DNA of 64,000 bases from Candidatus Pelagibacter communis (GTDB lineage Bacteria; Pseudomonadota; Alphaproteobacteria; Pelagibacterales; Pelagibacteraceae): the NCBI RefSeq assembly GCF_001179845.1, contig NZ_CVSB01000049.1, forward strand, positions 42,302-106,301. Reading direction: 5' to 3'. The notes under the pieces were generated by a model. It worked only from the letters and a program-made list of their open reading frames with translations, did no database searches and was not told the DNA's origin. The translations under genes and the position numbers were made by a program. This document shows positions 18,519 through 27,545 of the stretch, piece after piece (the first letter of the stretch is position 1; every line of letters starts with the position of its first letter).

Positions 18519-19061
18519 ATGTTCATTCAAACAGAAGTAACACCAAATCCAAATTCTTTAAAATTTCTTCCTGGGAAGAAAGTTTCAAACAGTGGTCCTT
18601 ATGAAATTACAAATAAAGAAGATATGCAAAATGAATTGGTGAGAAATATTTTGTCAATTAATGGTGTTGAGGGTATTTTTTTAGGGCAAGATTTTATTTC
18701 AGTAAATAAAAACGAAAACATTAAGTGGGACGAAATAAAACACATCGTAATTTCTCTAATAAATGATTTTTACGCAGATGGTAAAGAATTTGTAATTGAT
18801 GAAAATATAAAAGAGGAAGTTTTAGATTTAAGTGAAATTGAGGAAAAAATTGTAAAGATTTTAGAGCAAAAAATAAGACCTGCTGTTGCAAGAGATGGTG
18901 GAGATATAAAATTTAAAGAGTTTAAAGATGGAGTTGTAAAGGTACAATTACAAGGGAGTTGTTCTGGTTGTCCTAGTTCAACAATGACTTTAAAACAAGG
19001 TGTTCAAAATCTTTTATGTCATTACCTACCAGAGGTAAAAGAGGTTGTTGCAATACAATAA
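18519..19061 (+). CDS. nfuA: Nfu/NifU-type iron-sulfur cluster carrier
   Basis: A 180-aa Fe-S scaffold/carrier. The N-terminal Nfu domain starts IQTEVTPNPNSLKFLPG, as in mitochondrial NFU1 and alphaproteobacterial Nfu. The C-terminal NifU-like domain (about residue 108 on) has RPAVARDGGDI and the cluster-binding CSGCPSS motif near residue 147. The protein moves [4Fe-4S] clusters to enzymes; in this window likely clients include MiaB, endonuclease III and the Fe-S oxidoreductase. It is followed 6 bp later by the Bax-like gene. Confidence 0.93.
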   Translation: MFIQTEVTPNPNSLKFLPGKKVSNSGPYEITNKEDMQNELVRNILSINGVEGIFLGQDFISVNKNENIKWDEIKHIVISLINDFYADGKEFVIDENIKEEVLDLSEIEEKIVKILEQKIRPAVARDGGDIKFKEFKDGVVKVQLQGSCSGCPSSTMTLKQGVQNLLCHYLPEVKEVVAIQ

Positions 19062-19067
19062 TTTACT

Positions 19068-20132
19068 ATGAGAAAATTTAAAAAACCAAATTTTATGAAA
19101 AATAAAAGTTTTGACATAATTTCAAGATTTTTTTTAAGTTCTTTTATTTTGATTTCATTCTTTTATGTGGCACCCATAGTTATTAATTTTAATGATAAAA
19201 ATTTTATTAATAAAGAATTCACAAACAATTCAAAAAATATTTTAAATAGAGCTTTAAACAAAGATGAACTAATAGAAGAAGACTCAAAAGCAAATGCTGA
19301 TGAAAGAGATTTATTATATGATATTTTAGAAGAGAATAATTCTGAAATTAATCTAGTCAGATACACAACATCCGAGATAGACTCACTATTTAAAGAGGTA
19401 AATTATAATTTAAAAGATGTCAGAGATAAAAAATTAGTAAAACCAATAGATATTGGTCTTTTACCGAATGAAATTAAAAATATCGGAAACACTAAAAAAA
19501 GAAAAGATATGTTTATAAAAATTGTTCTCCCTTTAATAGTTAAGGAAAATAATAAAATTAGAGTTGATAGAAAAAGATTATTCACAATTTTAAATAAAAA
19601 TAGCAACACTGATATTGAAAAAAAATGGTTAGAAAAAAAATATAAACAATATGGTGTTAAACAGAATGATTTATCTACTTTAAAAATAAGGATGGATGAA
19701 ATACCAGTTTCGCTTGCTATAGCTCAAGCTGCTAAAGAAACTGGCTGGGGTACTTCAAGATTTGCTTTAAAGGGAAATGCTTTATTTGGACAATGGACTT
19801 GGTCTGGTGAGGGCTTGAAACCTAAAAATGCAGATGAGGGCAAAGATCATAAGGTTATGAAATTTCATAGTTTGCAGTTGTCAGTAAGAGCTTACTTAAG
19901 AAATTTAAATACCCATTCAACATACAGAGATTTAAGAAAAGCTAGAACAGAACTTAGAAATCAAAATAAACCTTTAGACAGTTTAATTTTGTCTAAATAT
20001 TTAGATAAATATGCTGAAACTGGTAGTCAATATATTGAAGTTTTGCAGAAAATTATTGAACAGAATAACTTAAAAGATTTTGATGAGGCGAGATTGTTGC
20101 CTTCAAGTAAAGATCTAGAAAGTTTGATTTAA
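19068..20132 (+). CDS. Bax-like peptidoglycan glucosaminidase
   Basis: A 354-aa membrane-anchored or exported protein. An N-terminal hydrophobic segment (residues ~17-40) is followed by a Lys/Asn/Asp-rich linker and a C-terminal glucosaminidase domain. Seen are IPVSLAIAQAAKETGWGTSRFA with the probable catalytic Glu near residue 225, then NALFGQWTW and a late YAETGSQY segment. The family (COG2992, E. coli Bax) cleaves N-acetylglucosaminyl bonds in peptidoglycan. It is in line with nfuA and convergent with the polysaccharide deacetylase, leaving 3 bp between stops. Confidence 0.8.
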   Translation: MRKFKKPNFMKNKSFDIISRFFLSSFILISFFYVAPIVINFNDKNFINKEFTNNSKNILNRALNKDELIEEDSKANADERDLLYDILEENNSEINLVRYTTSEIDSLFKEVNYNLKDVRDKKLVKPIDIGLLPNEIKNIGNTKKRKDMFIKIVLPLIVKENNKIRVDRKRLFTILNKNSNTDIEKKWLEKKYKQYGVKQNDLSTLKIRMDEIPVSLAIAQAAKETGWGTSRFALKGNALFGQWTWSGEGLKPKNADEGKDHKVMKFHSLQLSVRAYLRNLNTHSTYRDLRKARTELRNQNKPLDSLILSKYLDKYAETGSQYIEVLQKIIEQNNLKDFDEARLLPSSKDLESLI

Positions 20133-20135
20133 TAT

Positions 20136-21197
20136 TCATTTATTTTTTATAGGGAATTGAACACCAAACCATCTCCATTTTCCATTTTCATTCAGAGAAC
20201 AATTAATTCTACCTCTTCTTGGTTTGAATGGCTCTCTAAATTCAATTGTTAAAGAATTATTAGCAAAACTTGTTTTTGATTTTTTCCAAACATCACCCTC
20301 ATTAGAATAACAATTAATATTAGATAAATTTTTTTGTTGCTTGAAAAATTCAACTTTAAAATTTGGAGGGTTTGTATTTTCGAATAATTGTTTTTCCTCC
20401 GGAAGTATTCTTTTATATTCAAGTGGAAAATAATTTATTATTGATCTAAATCTTTTTAACTCTCCATATTTTTCATTAATTGGAAATCTAGGTAATTCAA
20501 ATTTATCTTTATTTAAATCAATTACACCAGAATGCTGACCAAAAGCATATTTAAAATTTTTAGATATATAATCTTTCATAAACTTAGAGTATTCACCAAA
20601 TGGATATGAAAATAGATTAGGGACATAACCAAGTTCTCTTAAAAAAATTGTATTGGCTGTTTCAATATCTAAAATAAATTCGTCATTGCTTACATCGATA
20701 AGATATTCATGAGTATGAGAATGATGACCTATATATGTAAAATCATTAGCTTCAATTTCTTTAATTTGTTCCCAAGTCATATAACCTTTATTTCCCACTG
20801 GCTCAGTTGAAACAAATAAAATAAATGGAATTTTATTTTCTTTTAGATAAGGCCATGCTTCAGTATAAAAAGATTCAAAAGCATCATCGATAGTTATAAG
20901 AATTTCTTTTTTTTGTTTTGGTTTATTAAACTGTTCATCAAAATTATTTGGATTATGAAAATTAAAATCTGAGTTCTTAATAATATTTATATGTTCCTCA
21001 AATATATCCATTTTAATATTGGTTGAGGGGTACTTATTCTCATTAAAACGATGATACATAATTGATAGAATTCCTTCATCATTGGAATAGTATTTGATAT
21101 TATTTTCATCTGATTTAGAACTGATATTAGAAAATAAAAGAATTATGAATAAACTGATAATTGATGTAGCCAGTGAAAAAATTTTTTTAATGATCAT
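20136..21197 (-). CDS. Polysaccharide deacetylase (NodB-homology, exported)
   Basis: A 353-aa protein with an N-terminal signal or anchor (residues ~3-27) and a NodB-type domain. Motif 1 is TIDDAFESF, with the metal/catalytic Asp pair near residue 102. Motif 2 is IGHHSHTHEYL near residue 155. LFSYPFGEYS near 197 contains the motif 3 R/Y-x-P-x-G-like block. Such enzymes remove N-acetyl groups from cell-surface glycans. The C-terminal ~100 residues form an extra beta-rich region with no recognised domain. The first 53 bp, encoding most of the signal peptide, overlap antisense with the 5' end of tsaB. Confidence 0.8.
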   Translation of the reverse strand: MIIKKIFSLATSIISLFIILLFSNISSKSDENNIKYYSNDEGILSIMYHRFNENKYPSTNIKMDIFEEHINIIKNSDFNFHNPNNFDEQFNKPKQKKEILITIDDAFESFYTEAWPYLKENKIPFILFVSTEPVGNKGYMTWEQIKEIEANDFTYIGHHSHTHEYLIDVSNDEFILDIETANTIFLRELGYVPNLFSYPFGEYSKFMKDYISKNFKYAFGQHSGVIDLNKDKFELPRFPINEKYGELKRFRSIINYFPLEYKRILPEEKQLFENTNPPNFKVEFFKQQKNLSNINCYSNEGDVWKKSKTSFANNSLTIEFREPFKPRRGRINCSLNENGKWRWFGVQFPIKNK

Positions 21198-21531
21198 AAC
21201 TAGTAATGATATTTATAATATTACTAAAGAGAATACTAAAATTAATTATGAAAAATTAACTTTAATTATTAATGATTTTTTAAATTCTCATCAATTAAAC
21301 TTGAAAGATATTAATACAATTTATTTAAATAGAGGGCCTGGAAGTTTTGCAGGAATACGAAATTCGCTTTCTATAGTTAAAGCATTTAATTTAACTAATA
21401 ATATTGATTATTATTGTTACAGTATTCAAGATTTTAAAGGTGAAAAAAACATAAAACACGAAAATATCCCTGATTTGTGCGATAAATTTAATATTAAAAA
21501 AAATTTGATTAACCCTATTTATTTAAGTTAA
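21145..21531 (+). CDS. tsaB: TsaB, tRNA threonylcarbamoyladenosine factor, unusually short
   Basis: TsaB pairs with TsaD and TsaE to make t6A37 in ANN-reading tRNAs. This product has 128 aa against about 230 in E. coli. The N-terminal ASKHA subdomain is recognisable: KLIIDVAS at the start and LNRGPGSFAGIRNSLSIVKAF near residues 64-84, the conserved dimer-interface block. It ends in NPIYLS, resembling the terminal P-x-Y-L-R of full-length TsaB, so the missing part looks like an internal deletion rather than a cut-off end. The 5' end overlaps the divergent deacetylase gene by 53 bp. rimI, usually next, is absent; fur follows. Confidence 0.75.
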   Translation: MNKLIIDVASEKIFLMIITSNDIYNITKENTKINYEKLTLIINDFLNSHQLNLKDINTIYLNRGPGSFAGIRNSLSIVKAFNLTNNIDYYCYSIQDFKGEKNIKHENIPDLCDKFNIKKNLINPIYLS

Positions 21532-21540
21532 AATTATTTT

Positions 21541-21954
21541 ATGTCAGAAACAATAGAGCAAAAATGTATAGCAAAAGGAGTTAAATTAACTGATCAAAGA
21601 AGAGTAATTGCACAAGTAATGTCCGACTCTTCTGACCATCCGGATGTAGATGAGCTTTACAATAGAGTATCTAAAATTGATCCAAAAATAAGTATTGCAA
21701 CTGTTTATAGAACGGTAAAACTGTTTGAAGAGTCTGGAATATTAACAAAGCATGAGTTTAAAGGTGGAAAAGCTAGATATGAAGAATTAAATGAAGGCCA
21801 TCACGATCATTTAATAGATGTGAAAACTGGTGAAATCATAGAGTTTGTAGACGAAGAAATTGAAAAGTTACAAAAAAAAGTTGCAGAAAAATATGGATAT
21901 AAATTAGTAGACCATAAATTAGAATTATATGGGGTTAAGAAAAAATCCCAATAA
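21541..21954 (+). CDS. fur: Fur-family metalloregulator (Fur/Mur)
   Basis: A 137-aa transcription factor. The N-terminal winged helix contains LTDQRRVIAQVM and the recognition helix SIATVYRTVKLFEE (residues ~51-64). The C-terminal dimer/metal domain has EGHHDHLID near residue 90 and a later H/E set. No C-x2-C zinc pair is present, as in many alphaproteobacterial Fur/Mur proteins, which respond to Fe or Mn. Its position between tsaB and miaB is the standard alphaproteobacterial locus. Which metal it senses cannot be told. Confidence 0.92.
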   Translation: MSETIEQKCIAKGVKLTDQRRVIAQVMSDSSDHPDVDELYNRVSKIDPKISIATVYRTVKLFEESGILTKHEFKGGKARYEELNEGHHDHLIDVKTGEIIEFVDEEIEKLQKKVAEKYGYKLVDHKLELYGVKKKSQ

Positions 21955-21956
21955 TT

Positions 21957-23285
21957 ATGAATCAAAAAATATTTATTAAAACTTTTGGATGTCAAATGAA
22001 TGAGTATGACTCTAATAGAATATATGATTCAGTTAAAAAAATTGGTTATGAAAAAACAGAAAAATATGAAGAAGCAAATTGTTATCTTTTAAATACATGT
22101 CATATCAGAGATAAAGCAAAAGAAAAAGTTTACTCAGAAATAGGTAGAGTAAAAAAAATATTTAGATCTAAAAAAAAACCATTGGTGATTATTGCAGGGT
22201 GTGTTGCTCAAGCAGAAAACCAAGAAATGCTTAAAAGAGAACCTTACATTGATTTAGTAATTGGTCCTCAAGCTTATCATAAAATTAATGATACAATTTT
22301 CAATTATATTAAAAAAAATAAAAAGATTGAAGAAACCGAATTTGATGCGGTTTCTAAATTTAAATATTTAAGTAAAATAAAAAATGAAGCTGGAAAAGTA
22401 TCATCTTTCTTAACTATTCAAGAAGGATGTGATAAGTTTTGTAATTTTTGTGTAGTTCCATATACAAGAGGACCAGAATATTCTCGACCATTAAATCAAA
22501 TTTTAGATGAAGCAAAATATTTAGCTGACAATGGCGCAAGAGAAATTGTTTTACTTGGTCAAAATGTTAATGCTTATGATAATGAAGGATACAGACTATC
22601 AGATTTAATTTTAAATATTGAAAAAATATCTGAAATTAAGAGAGTTAGATATACAACATCTCACCCAAAAGATATGACACAGGATTTGATCGAAGTTTAT
22701 AAAACTTCTAAAAAGTTAATGCCACTTGTGCATTTACCTGTCCAAAGTGGATCTAATAAAATTTTAAACTCAATGAATAGAAAACATACTATTGAAGAAT
22801 ATTTAAATACTTTTGATATATTAAAAGAAATTAATCCAAAGATAGAATTTTCAAGCGATTTTATCATAGGTTATCCTGGTGAAGAAGATAAGGATTTTAA
22901 AGATACCTTTAATTTAATTGAAAGGGTTAAATTTATTAACTCTTACTCTTTCATTTTTAGCCCAAGACCTGGAACAGTAGCTGAAAATTTAGACTTAATT
23001 GAAAAAAAAATTTGTATTGAAAGATTAGAAAAAATTCAAAATATCTTATTCGAAAATCAAATCCGAATGAACAACTCATTGAAGGGGAAAATTATTGATG
23101 TTTTGGTCGAAAATTTGACTTACGATAAAAGCAAAGCTTTTGGTAGATCTGAGTATATGACATCTGTAATTTTTAATGGTAAAAAGAATGATATTGGAAA
23201 AATAGTGCAAGTGAGAATTAAAGATAGTAATAGAAATACTTTATTCGGTGAAGTTATAACTAATTCGGATCAGAAGGTTGCATAG
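21957..23285 (+). CDS. miaB: tRNA-2-methylthio-N6-dimethylallyladenosine synthase
   Basis: A 442-aa radical SAM methylthiotransferase that adds the 2-methylthio group to i6A37 of tRNAs reading UNN codons. The N-terminal UPF0004 domain has three cluster Cys (FGCQMNEYDS near residue 11, NTCHIRDKA, AGCVAQAE). The radical SAM C-x3-C-x2-C motif is in EGCDKFCNFCVVPYTRG near residue 160, and a C-terminal TRAM domain follows. It starts 2 bp after the fur stop. Confidence 0.97.
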   Translation: MNQKIFIKTFGCQMNEYDSNRIYDSVKKIGYEKTEKYEEANCYLLNTCHIRDKAKEKVYSEIGRVKKIFRSKKKPLVIIAGCVAQAENQEMLKREPYIDLVIGPQAYHKINDTIFNYIKKNKKIEETEFDAVSKFKYLSKIKNEAGKVSSFLTIQEGCDKFCNFCVVPYTRGPEYSRPLNQILDEAKYLADNGAREIVLLGQNVNAYDNEGYRLSDLILNIEKISEIKRVRYTTSHPKDMTQDLIEVYKTSKKLMPLVHLPVQSGSNKILNSMNRKHTIEEYLNTFDILKEINPKIEFSSDFIIGYPGEEDKDFKDTFNLIERVKFINSYSFIFSPRPGTVAENLDLIEKKICIERLEKIQNILFENQIRMNNSLKGKIIDVLVENLTYDKSKAFGRSEYMTSVIFNGKKNDIGKIVQVRIKDSNRNTLFGEVITNSDQKVA

Positions 23286-23288
23286 AAT

Positions 23289-24284
23289 TTGAGTGGAATA
23301 ACTAAAAAAAATATTGATCAGTCTTTAAAATTTGTTTATTCAGATAACAACTCTTTAAGCGTTATATTTCATGACAATAACTTGTTAATGGGTGTTGTTG
23401 GGGAATTTAATAAAAATTTACAAGAATTAGAAAAAATTACAAATTGCAACTTATATTCAAGGGGAAATTCAATTTTAATTAAATCAACACATGAAAAGAA
23501 TGAAAAAATTAAAAATGCTATTCAATTTTTGGCTAATCAGTTTATTAATAATGGAAGTATAGAGAATAAAGATATACTTTCATCGGTTGATAACTTTATG
23601 ATTAATGAAAAAGTAAAAAATAATAATGTTACAGATATTATCAAAACTCCAAAAAAATCTATAATTCCTAGATCTGAAAAACAAAAAAGCTATGTGAGAG
23701 CTTTGAGAGAGAGTGATATTATAATTTCAGCAGGGCCCGCAGGAACTGGAAAAACTTTTTTGGCAGTTGCTGTAGGTCTAACTATGCTTCTAGAAAAAAA
23801 GATTGAGAGAATTATTCTTTCAAGACCAGCTGTAGAAGCAGGCGAGCGTTTGGGATTTTTACCTGGTGATATGAAGGAAAAAGTAGACCCTTATCTTAGA
23901 CCTTTATATGATTCTTTATATGATCTCTTCGACTTTGAAAAAATACAAAGAATGATTGAGATTGGAGATATAGAGATTGCACCTTTAGCTTTTATGAGAG
24001 GTAGAACTCTAAAAAATTCCTTTGCAATTTTAGATGAAGCACAAAATGCTACGGATACTCAGATAAAAATGTTTTTAACTCGTATTGGAGAAAATTCTAA
24101 AATTGTTGTAAATGGTGACCCATCTCAAATTGATTTACCAAATAAAAGCATGTCAGGATTAGTTCGATCAAAAGAGTTACTAGGGCATTTAAAGGAAATA
24201 TCCATAGTTGATTTTGATCATTCAGATGTAGTTAGACATCCACTTGTTTCTAAAATAGTCAAAGCATACTCAAATAATGATTAG
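23289..24284 (+). CDS. ybeZ: PhoH-like ATPase YbeZ
   Basis: A 331-aa PhoH-family P-loop protein linked to the endoribonuclease YbeY in rRNA processing and ribosome quality control. Walker A is SAGPAGTGKTFLA near residue 150 and Walker B is AFAILDEAQNAT near residue 240. The start is TTG, three bases after miaB. The 3' end overlaps ybeY by eight bases, consistent with translational coupling of the two partners. Confidence 0.95.
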   Translation: MSGITKKNIDQSLKFVYSDNNSLSVIFHDNNLLMGVVGEFNKNLQELEKITNCNLYSRGNSILIKSTHEKNEKIKNAIQFLANQFINNGSIENKDILSSVDNFMINEKVKNNNVTDIIKTPKKSIIPRSEKQKSYVRALRESDIIISAGPAGTGKTFLAVAVGLTMLLEKKIERIILSRPAVEAGERLGFLPGDMKEKVDPYLRPLYDSLYDLFDFEKIQRMIEIGDIEIAPLAFMRGRTLKNSFAILDEAQNATDTQIKMFLTRIGENSKIVVNGDPSQIDLPNKSMSGLVRSKELLGHLKEISIVDFDHSDVVRHPLVSKIVKAYSNND

Positions 24285-24738
24285 TATTAACGTCTTCTCT
24301 GAGGAGAAGGCTTGGTCAAAAAGACTTAAAAATAAGGACATTTTTTTTAAAAAAATATGTAAAGCTTTTCCGAAAAAATATAAATTTTTGAATAAAAAAG
24401 TAACCTTAACAATATTACTTTCAAATAATCAGAATATTAAAAAATTAAATAAAGTTTTTAGAAAAAAAAATAAATCTACCGATATATTATCTTTTCCATT
24501 AAATAAAAAAATAAAAATTACAAAAAATACTTATCTTGGAGACATTATCATCAGTTATAATTATCTAAACAAACCAAGATCACAAAATTTAAAATCTTTT
24601 AAAGAAAATGTTACTAAATTATTCATACATGGTTTTCTTCATCTTTTAGGTTTTGATCATAAAAAAAATAAAGATTATTCCAAAATGTTAAAAGAGGAAA
24701 ATCTATTATTTAAATCTGTACAATCAAAAATAAATTAA
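24277..24738 (+). CDS. ybeY: Endoribonuclease YbeY
   Basis: A 153-aa single-domain metalloenzyme required for 3'-end maturation of 16S rRNA and ribosome quality control. The zinc motif HGFLHLLGFDH (H-x3-H-x5-H) is seen near residue 114, preceded by the STDILSFPL segment near residue 67 and a GDIIIS strand. It overlaps ybeZ. The usual next gene in alphaproteobacteria, a CorC/TlyC haemolysin-like protein, is missing and lnt follows directly. Confidence 0.95.
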   Translation: MISINVFSEEKAWSKRLKNKDIFFKKICKAFPKKYKFLNKKVTLTILLSNNQNIKKLNKVFRKKNKSTDILSFPLNKKIKITKNTYLGDIIISYNYLNKPRSQNLKSFKENVTKLFIHGFLHLLGFDHKKNKDYSKMLKEENLLFKSVQSKIN

Positions 24739-24739
24739 A

Positions 24740-26284
24740 TTGAAAAATAAATTTTATATTGAATTAATTTATTTAATTTTAATAGGAGTGCTTACTTCCT
24801 TAAGTTTGCCTCCATTTAATTATGTTATAATAAATTTTTTAACTTTTAGTTTATTCTATATATTTTTAATAAAAAAAATCGAGTTTTATGAAAATAAAAT
24901 AATATTTTTCCTTTATGGTTGGTTATTTGGTTTTGGTTATTTTGTAAGTAATTTATATTGGATCTCAATATCATTAACGTTCGATCAAAATTTTAAGTTT
25001 TTAATACCTTTTACAATAATATTAATACCTTGTTTCTTAGCCTTGTTTTATGCTTTAGTTGCTTATTTATTTGTGGTTTTAAAACCAAAAAATAATTTAA
25101 GCTCATTTTTTCTTTTTTCTTTAATATTTGGAATAGTAGAATTTGTTAGAGGATCAATACTAACTGGTTTCCCTTGGAATTTAATTGCTTATAGTTTCTC
25201 TAATCAAATCGAAATTTTAAATATTATATCAGTAATAGGCACATACAGCTTTAATCTTTTCTGTATTTCATTATTTACAAGTCCATCAATATTTATTTTA
25301 AGAGAAAATAAAAAAGATATTAGTGTTTGTGTTGCGTTTCTTATTACAGCAATGTCGTTTTATGTACTTGGTTCACAAAATTTAGAAAAATTTAACAAAC
25401 AAGAAGTAAAAAATCTTGACTATAAAGTAAGAATTTTGAGTTCAAATATAAGTATAGATAGATTTTATAATAATATCGATCCAATAGCTGTTATAGAAGA
25501 GCTAATTGAAATCAGCGCTCCTAAAAAAAGTGAAAAAATAATTTTTATTTGGCCAGAGGGTATAATTCCAGGTATTTCACAATACCAATTAAAAGAATAC
25601 AAGTGGTTATTTGAAAATAAATTTAACGAAAATCATTTGTTAGCAATTGGTATCAATATTAAAGAAGATGAGAATAAAACTATTAAACATTTTAATTCAT
25701 TATCTATTTTTGATCACAATCTAAATATAATAAATTCATATAAAAAAATAAACCTTGTTCCTTTTGGTGAATTTTTACCTTTTGAAAAATTACTAAAAGG
25801 TATTGGCCTAAAAACAATTACTAATGACTACCAATCATATTCGAAAGGTAAAGAAAGAAACATAATTAATCTGAATTATAATAATTTATCAGTGAAAATA
25901 TTGCCTCTCATTTGTTATGAGATAATTTATTCTGGCAAAATTTTTACAAACAGTAATTTTGATTATATTGTAAATATTTCCGAAGATGGCTGGTTTGGTA
26001 AGTCAATTGGTCCAGAGCAACATTTTACTCATAGTATTTTTAGAGCTATAGAGAGTGGAAAATATGTTTTAAGGTCAGCAAATAATGGGACAACAGCAAT
26101 TATTAACCCAATGGGAGTTATTGAGCAAAAAGTCGATATTAATAAATCTGGTTATGTAGATTTAAGTGAGTCAAGAAAAATTCAGATGAGCTTGTTTACA
26201 AAATTTGGAAATAAAATTTTTGGATTTATAATTTTGTTGTATATTTTTTTAATATTTTCATTTAAGAAAAGTAAAAATGAGTAA
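24740..26284 (+). CDS. lnt: Apolipoprotein N-acyltransferase
   Basis: A 514-aa inner-membrane enzyme that adds the third acyl chain to the N-terminal Cys of lipoproteins. About six membrane segments in the first 215 residues (with FPWNLIAYS near residue 147) are followed by a nitrilase-type periplasmic domain. That domain has [11 protein letters not shown] (catalytic Glu), the [13 protein letters not shown] block (catalytic Lys) and [12 protein letters not shown] (nucleophile Cys), then [10 protein letters not shown] last membrane segment ends the protein. The start is TTG. Clients in this window include the DolP-like and LptM-like lipoproteins. It overlaps metK by 8 bp. Confidence 0.95.
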   Translation: MKNKFYIELIYLILIGVLTSLSLPPFNYVIINFLTFSLFYIFLIKKIEFYENKIIFFLYGWLFGFGYFVSNLYWISISLTFDQNFKFLIPFTIILIPCFLALFYALVAYLFVVLKPKNNLSSFFLFSLIFGIVEFVRGSILTGFPWNLIAYSFSNQIEILNIISVIGTYSFNLFCISLFTSPSIFILRENKKDISVCVAFLITAMSFYVLGSQNLEKFNKQEVKNLDYKVRILSSNISIDRFYNNIDPIAVIEELIEISAPKKSEKIIFIWPEGIIPGISQYQLKEYKWLFENKFNENHLLAIGINIKEDENKTIKHFNSLSIFDHNLNIINSYKKINLVPFGEFLPFEKLLKGIGLKTITNDYQSYSKGKERNIINLNYNNLSVKILPLICYEIIYSGKIFTNSNFDYIVNISEDGWFGKSIGPEQHFTHSIFRAIESGKYVLRSANNGTTAIINPMGVIEQKVDINKSGYVDLSESRKIQMSLFTKFGNKIFGFIILLYIFLIFSFKKSKNE

Positions 26285-27446
26285 TTTAAAAAATTATCTT
26301 TTCACAAGTGAATCTGTCTCCGAGGGACATCCAGATAAAGTGTCTGATAGGATTTCAGATATGGTTGTTGATAGTTTTATTTCTGGAGATCCATATTCTA
26401 GAGTTGCTTGCGAAACACTTACTACCACAAATAAAGTTGTTCTAGCTGGTGAGGTGAGAGGACCAGAAATTAAAAAAGATGAATTAATTGAAAAAGTAAG
26501 AAATTGTATAAAAGATATTGGTTATGACCAAGAAGGATTTACCTGGAAAGAAGCTACAAAAATTGAAAGTCACTTACATTCCCAATCAGCTGATATTGCT
26601 ATGGGTGTAGATTCCTCTAGCAATAAAGATGAAGGAGCTGGAGATCAAGGTATCATGTTTGGATACGCTTGTAATGAAACGGATGTTTTGATGCCAGCAC
26701 CAATTCATTATTCTCATAAAATCTTAAGATTAATGGCTGAAGATAGAAAATCTGGAAAATTAAAAAATATTGAACCAGATTCAAAAAGCCAGGTAACATT
26801 CGAGTATGTTGATGGAAAACCATCAAAAGTAAAATCTGTAGTTATATCTTCACAGCATTCACCAGATGTTAATCAATCGCAAGTCAGAGATTTACTTAGA
26901 CCTTATATGTTAAAATCCATTCCTGAGAATTTTCTTGATGGTTTTAATGAAAACGAGTTTTATGTAAATCCTACAGGAAATTTCGTAATTGGTGGTCCAG
27001 ATGGAGATTGTGGTTTGACAGGTAGAAAAATTATTGTTGATACTTATGGTGGAGCTGCACCTCATGGTGGTGGTGCTTTTTCAGGAAAAGATCCAACAAA
27101 AGTTGACAGATCAGCCGCTTATGCGGCAAGATATATTGCTAAAAATATTGTTGGTTCTAAGATTTCTGAAAAATGTCTAATTCAGTTAGCTTATGCAATT
27201 GGCGTATCAAAACCATTATCTATTTATGTTAATTTATTTGATAACGATCTAGATAAAAATAAATTTGTTGTAGAAAAGATTAAAGAAAATTTTGATTTGA
27301 GCCCTAGAGGTATCAGAGAAATGTTGAATTTAAATAAACCAATATATGAAAAAACATCTGCTTATGGTCATTTTGGTAGAGCACCTGAAGAAAATGGTTC
27401 ATTTTCATGGGAAAAAACTGATAAAACTAACGTTTTTTTTAGATAG
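26277..27446 (+). CDS. metK: S-adenosylmethionine synthetase
   Basis: A 389-aa enzyme making SAM from methionine and ATP. Visible are [16 protein letters not shown] at the N-terminus, [12 protein letters not shown] near residue 123 and [22 protein letters not shown] near residue 265 (the phosphate-binding signature). No SAM riboswitch is seen in front of it: the gene overlaps lnt by eight bases. Its SAM supplies several enzymes in this window (RsmI, MiaB, UbiE and the two uncharacterised methyltransferases). Confidence 0.97.
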   Translation: MSNLKNYLFTSESVSEGHPDKVSDRISDMVVDSFISGDPYSRVACETLTTTNKVVLAGEVRGPEIKKDELIEKVRNCIKDIGYDQEGFTWKEATKIESHLHSQSADIAMGVDSSSNKDEGAGDQGIMFGYACNETDVLMPAPIHYSHKILRLMAEDRKSGKLKNIEPDSKSQVTFEYVDGKPSKVKSVVISSQHSPDVNQSQVRDLLRPYMLKSIPENFLDGFNENEFYVNPTGNFVIGGPDGDCGLTGRKIIVDTYGGAAPHGGGAFSGKDPTKVDRSAAYAARYIAKNIVGSKISEKCLIQLAYAIGVSKPLSIYVNLFDNDLDKNKFVVEKIKENFDLSPRGIREMLNLNKPIYEKTSAYGHFGRAPEENGSFSWEKTDKTNVFFR

Positions 27447-27452
27447 TTTCTG

Positions 27453-27480
27453 TTGAATTAAAAAAAAACTTTACTATATT
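27453..27480 (+). promoter_or_regulatory. Predicted sigma-70-type promoter for nusA
   Basis: TTGAAT (27453-27458) and TATATT (27475-27480) are separated by 16 bp. This predicts a start near 27487, between metK and the terminator-like hairpin upstream of nusA. It is based on consensus matching only. Confidence 0.5.
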
Positions 27481-27506
27481 GCAACTACATTATTGAACTT
27501 TACAAG

Positions 27507-27530
27507 ATGGGCTTTAGCCCATTTTTTTTT
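27507..27530 (+). terminator. Intrinsic terminator or attenuator in the nusA leader
   Basis: ATGGGC (27507-27512) pairs with GCCCAT (27517-27522) over a TTTA loop, followed by eight T residues. The T run leads straight into the GGAG ribosome site of nusA. It could end metK transcription, but because a promoter lies upstream of it, it may also act as an attenuator of nusA-infB. Confidence 0.8.
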
Positions 27531-27545
27531 GGAGCAAACAAAATT

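Noticed and set aside
21145..21531. tsaB as a pseudogene
   Set aside because: The frame is intact, the conserved GPGSFAG block is present and the end resembles the normal TsaB terminus. A compact functional form is more likely than decay, though a full-length copy elsewhere cannot be excluded.
26200..26280. SAM riboswitch before metK
   Set aside because: metK overlaps lnt by eight bases and no structured leader is possible in a non-coding stretch there. No riboswitch was seen in any spacer.
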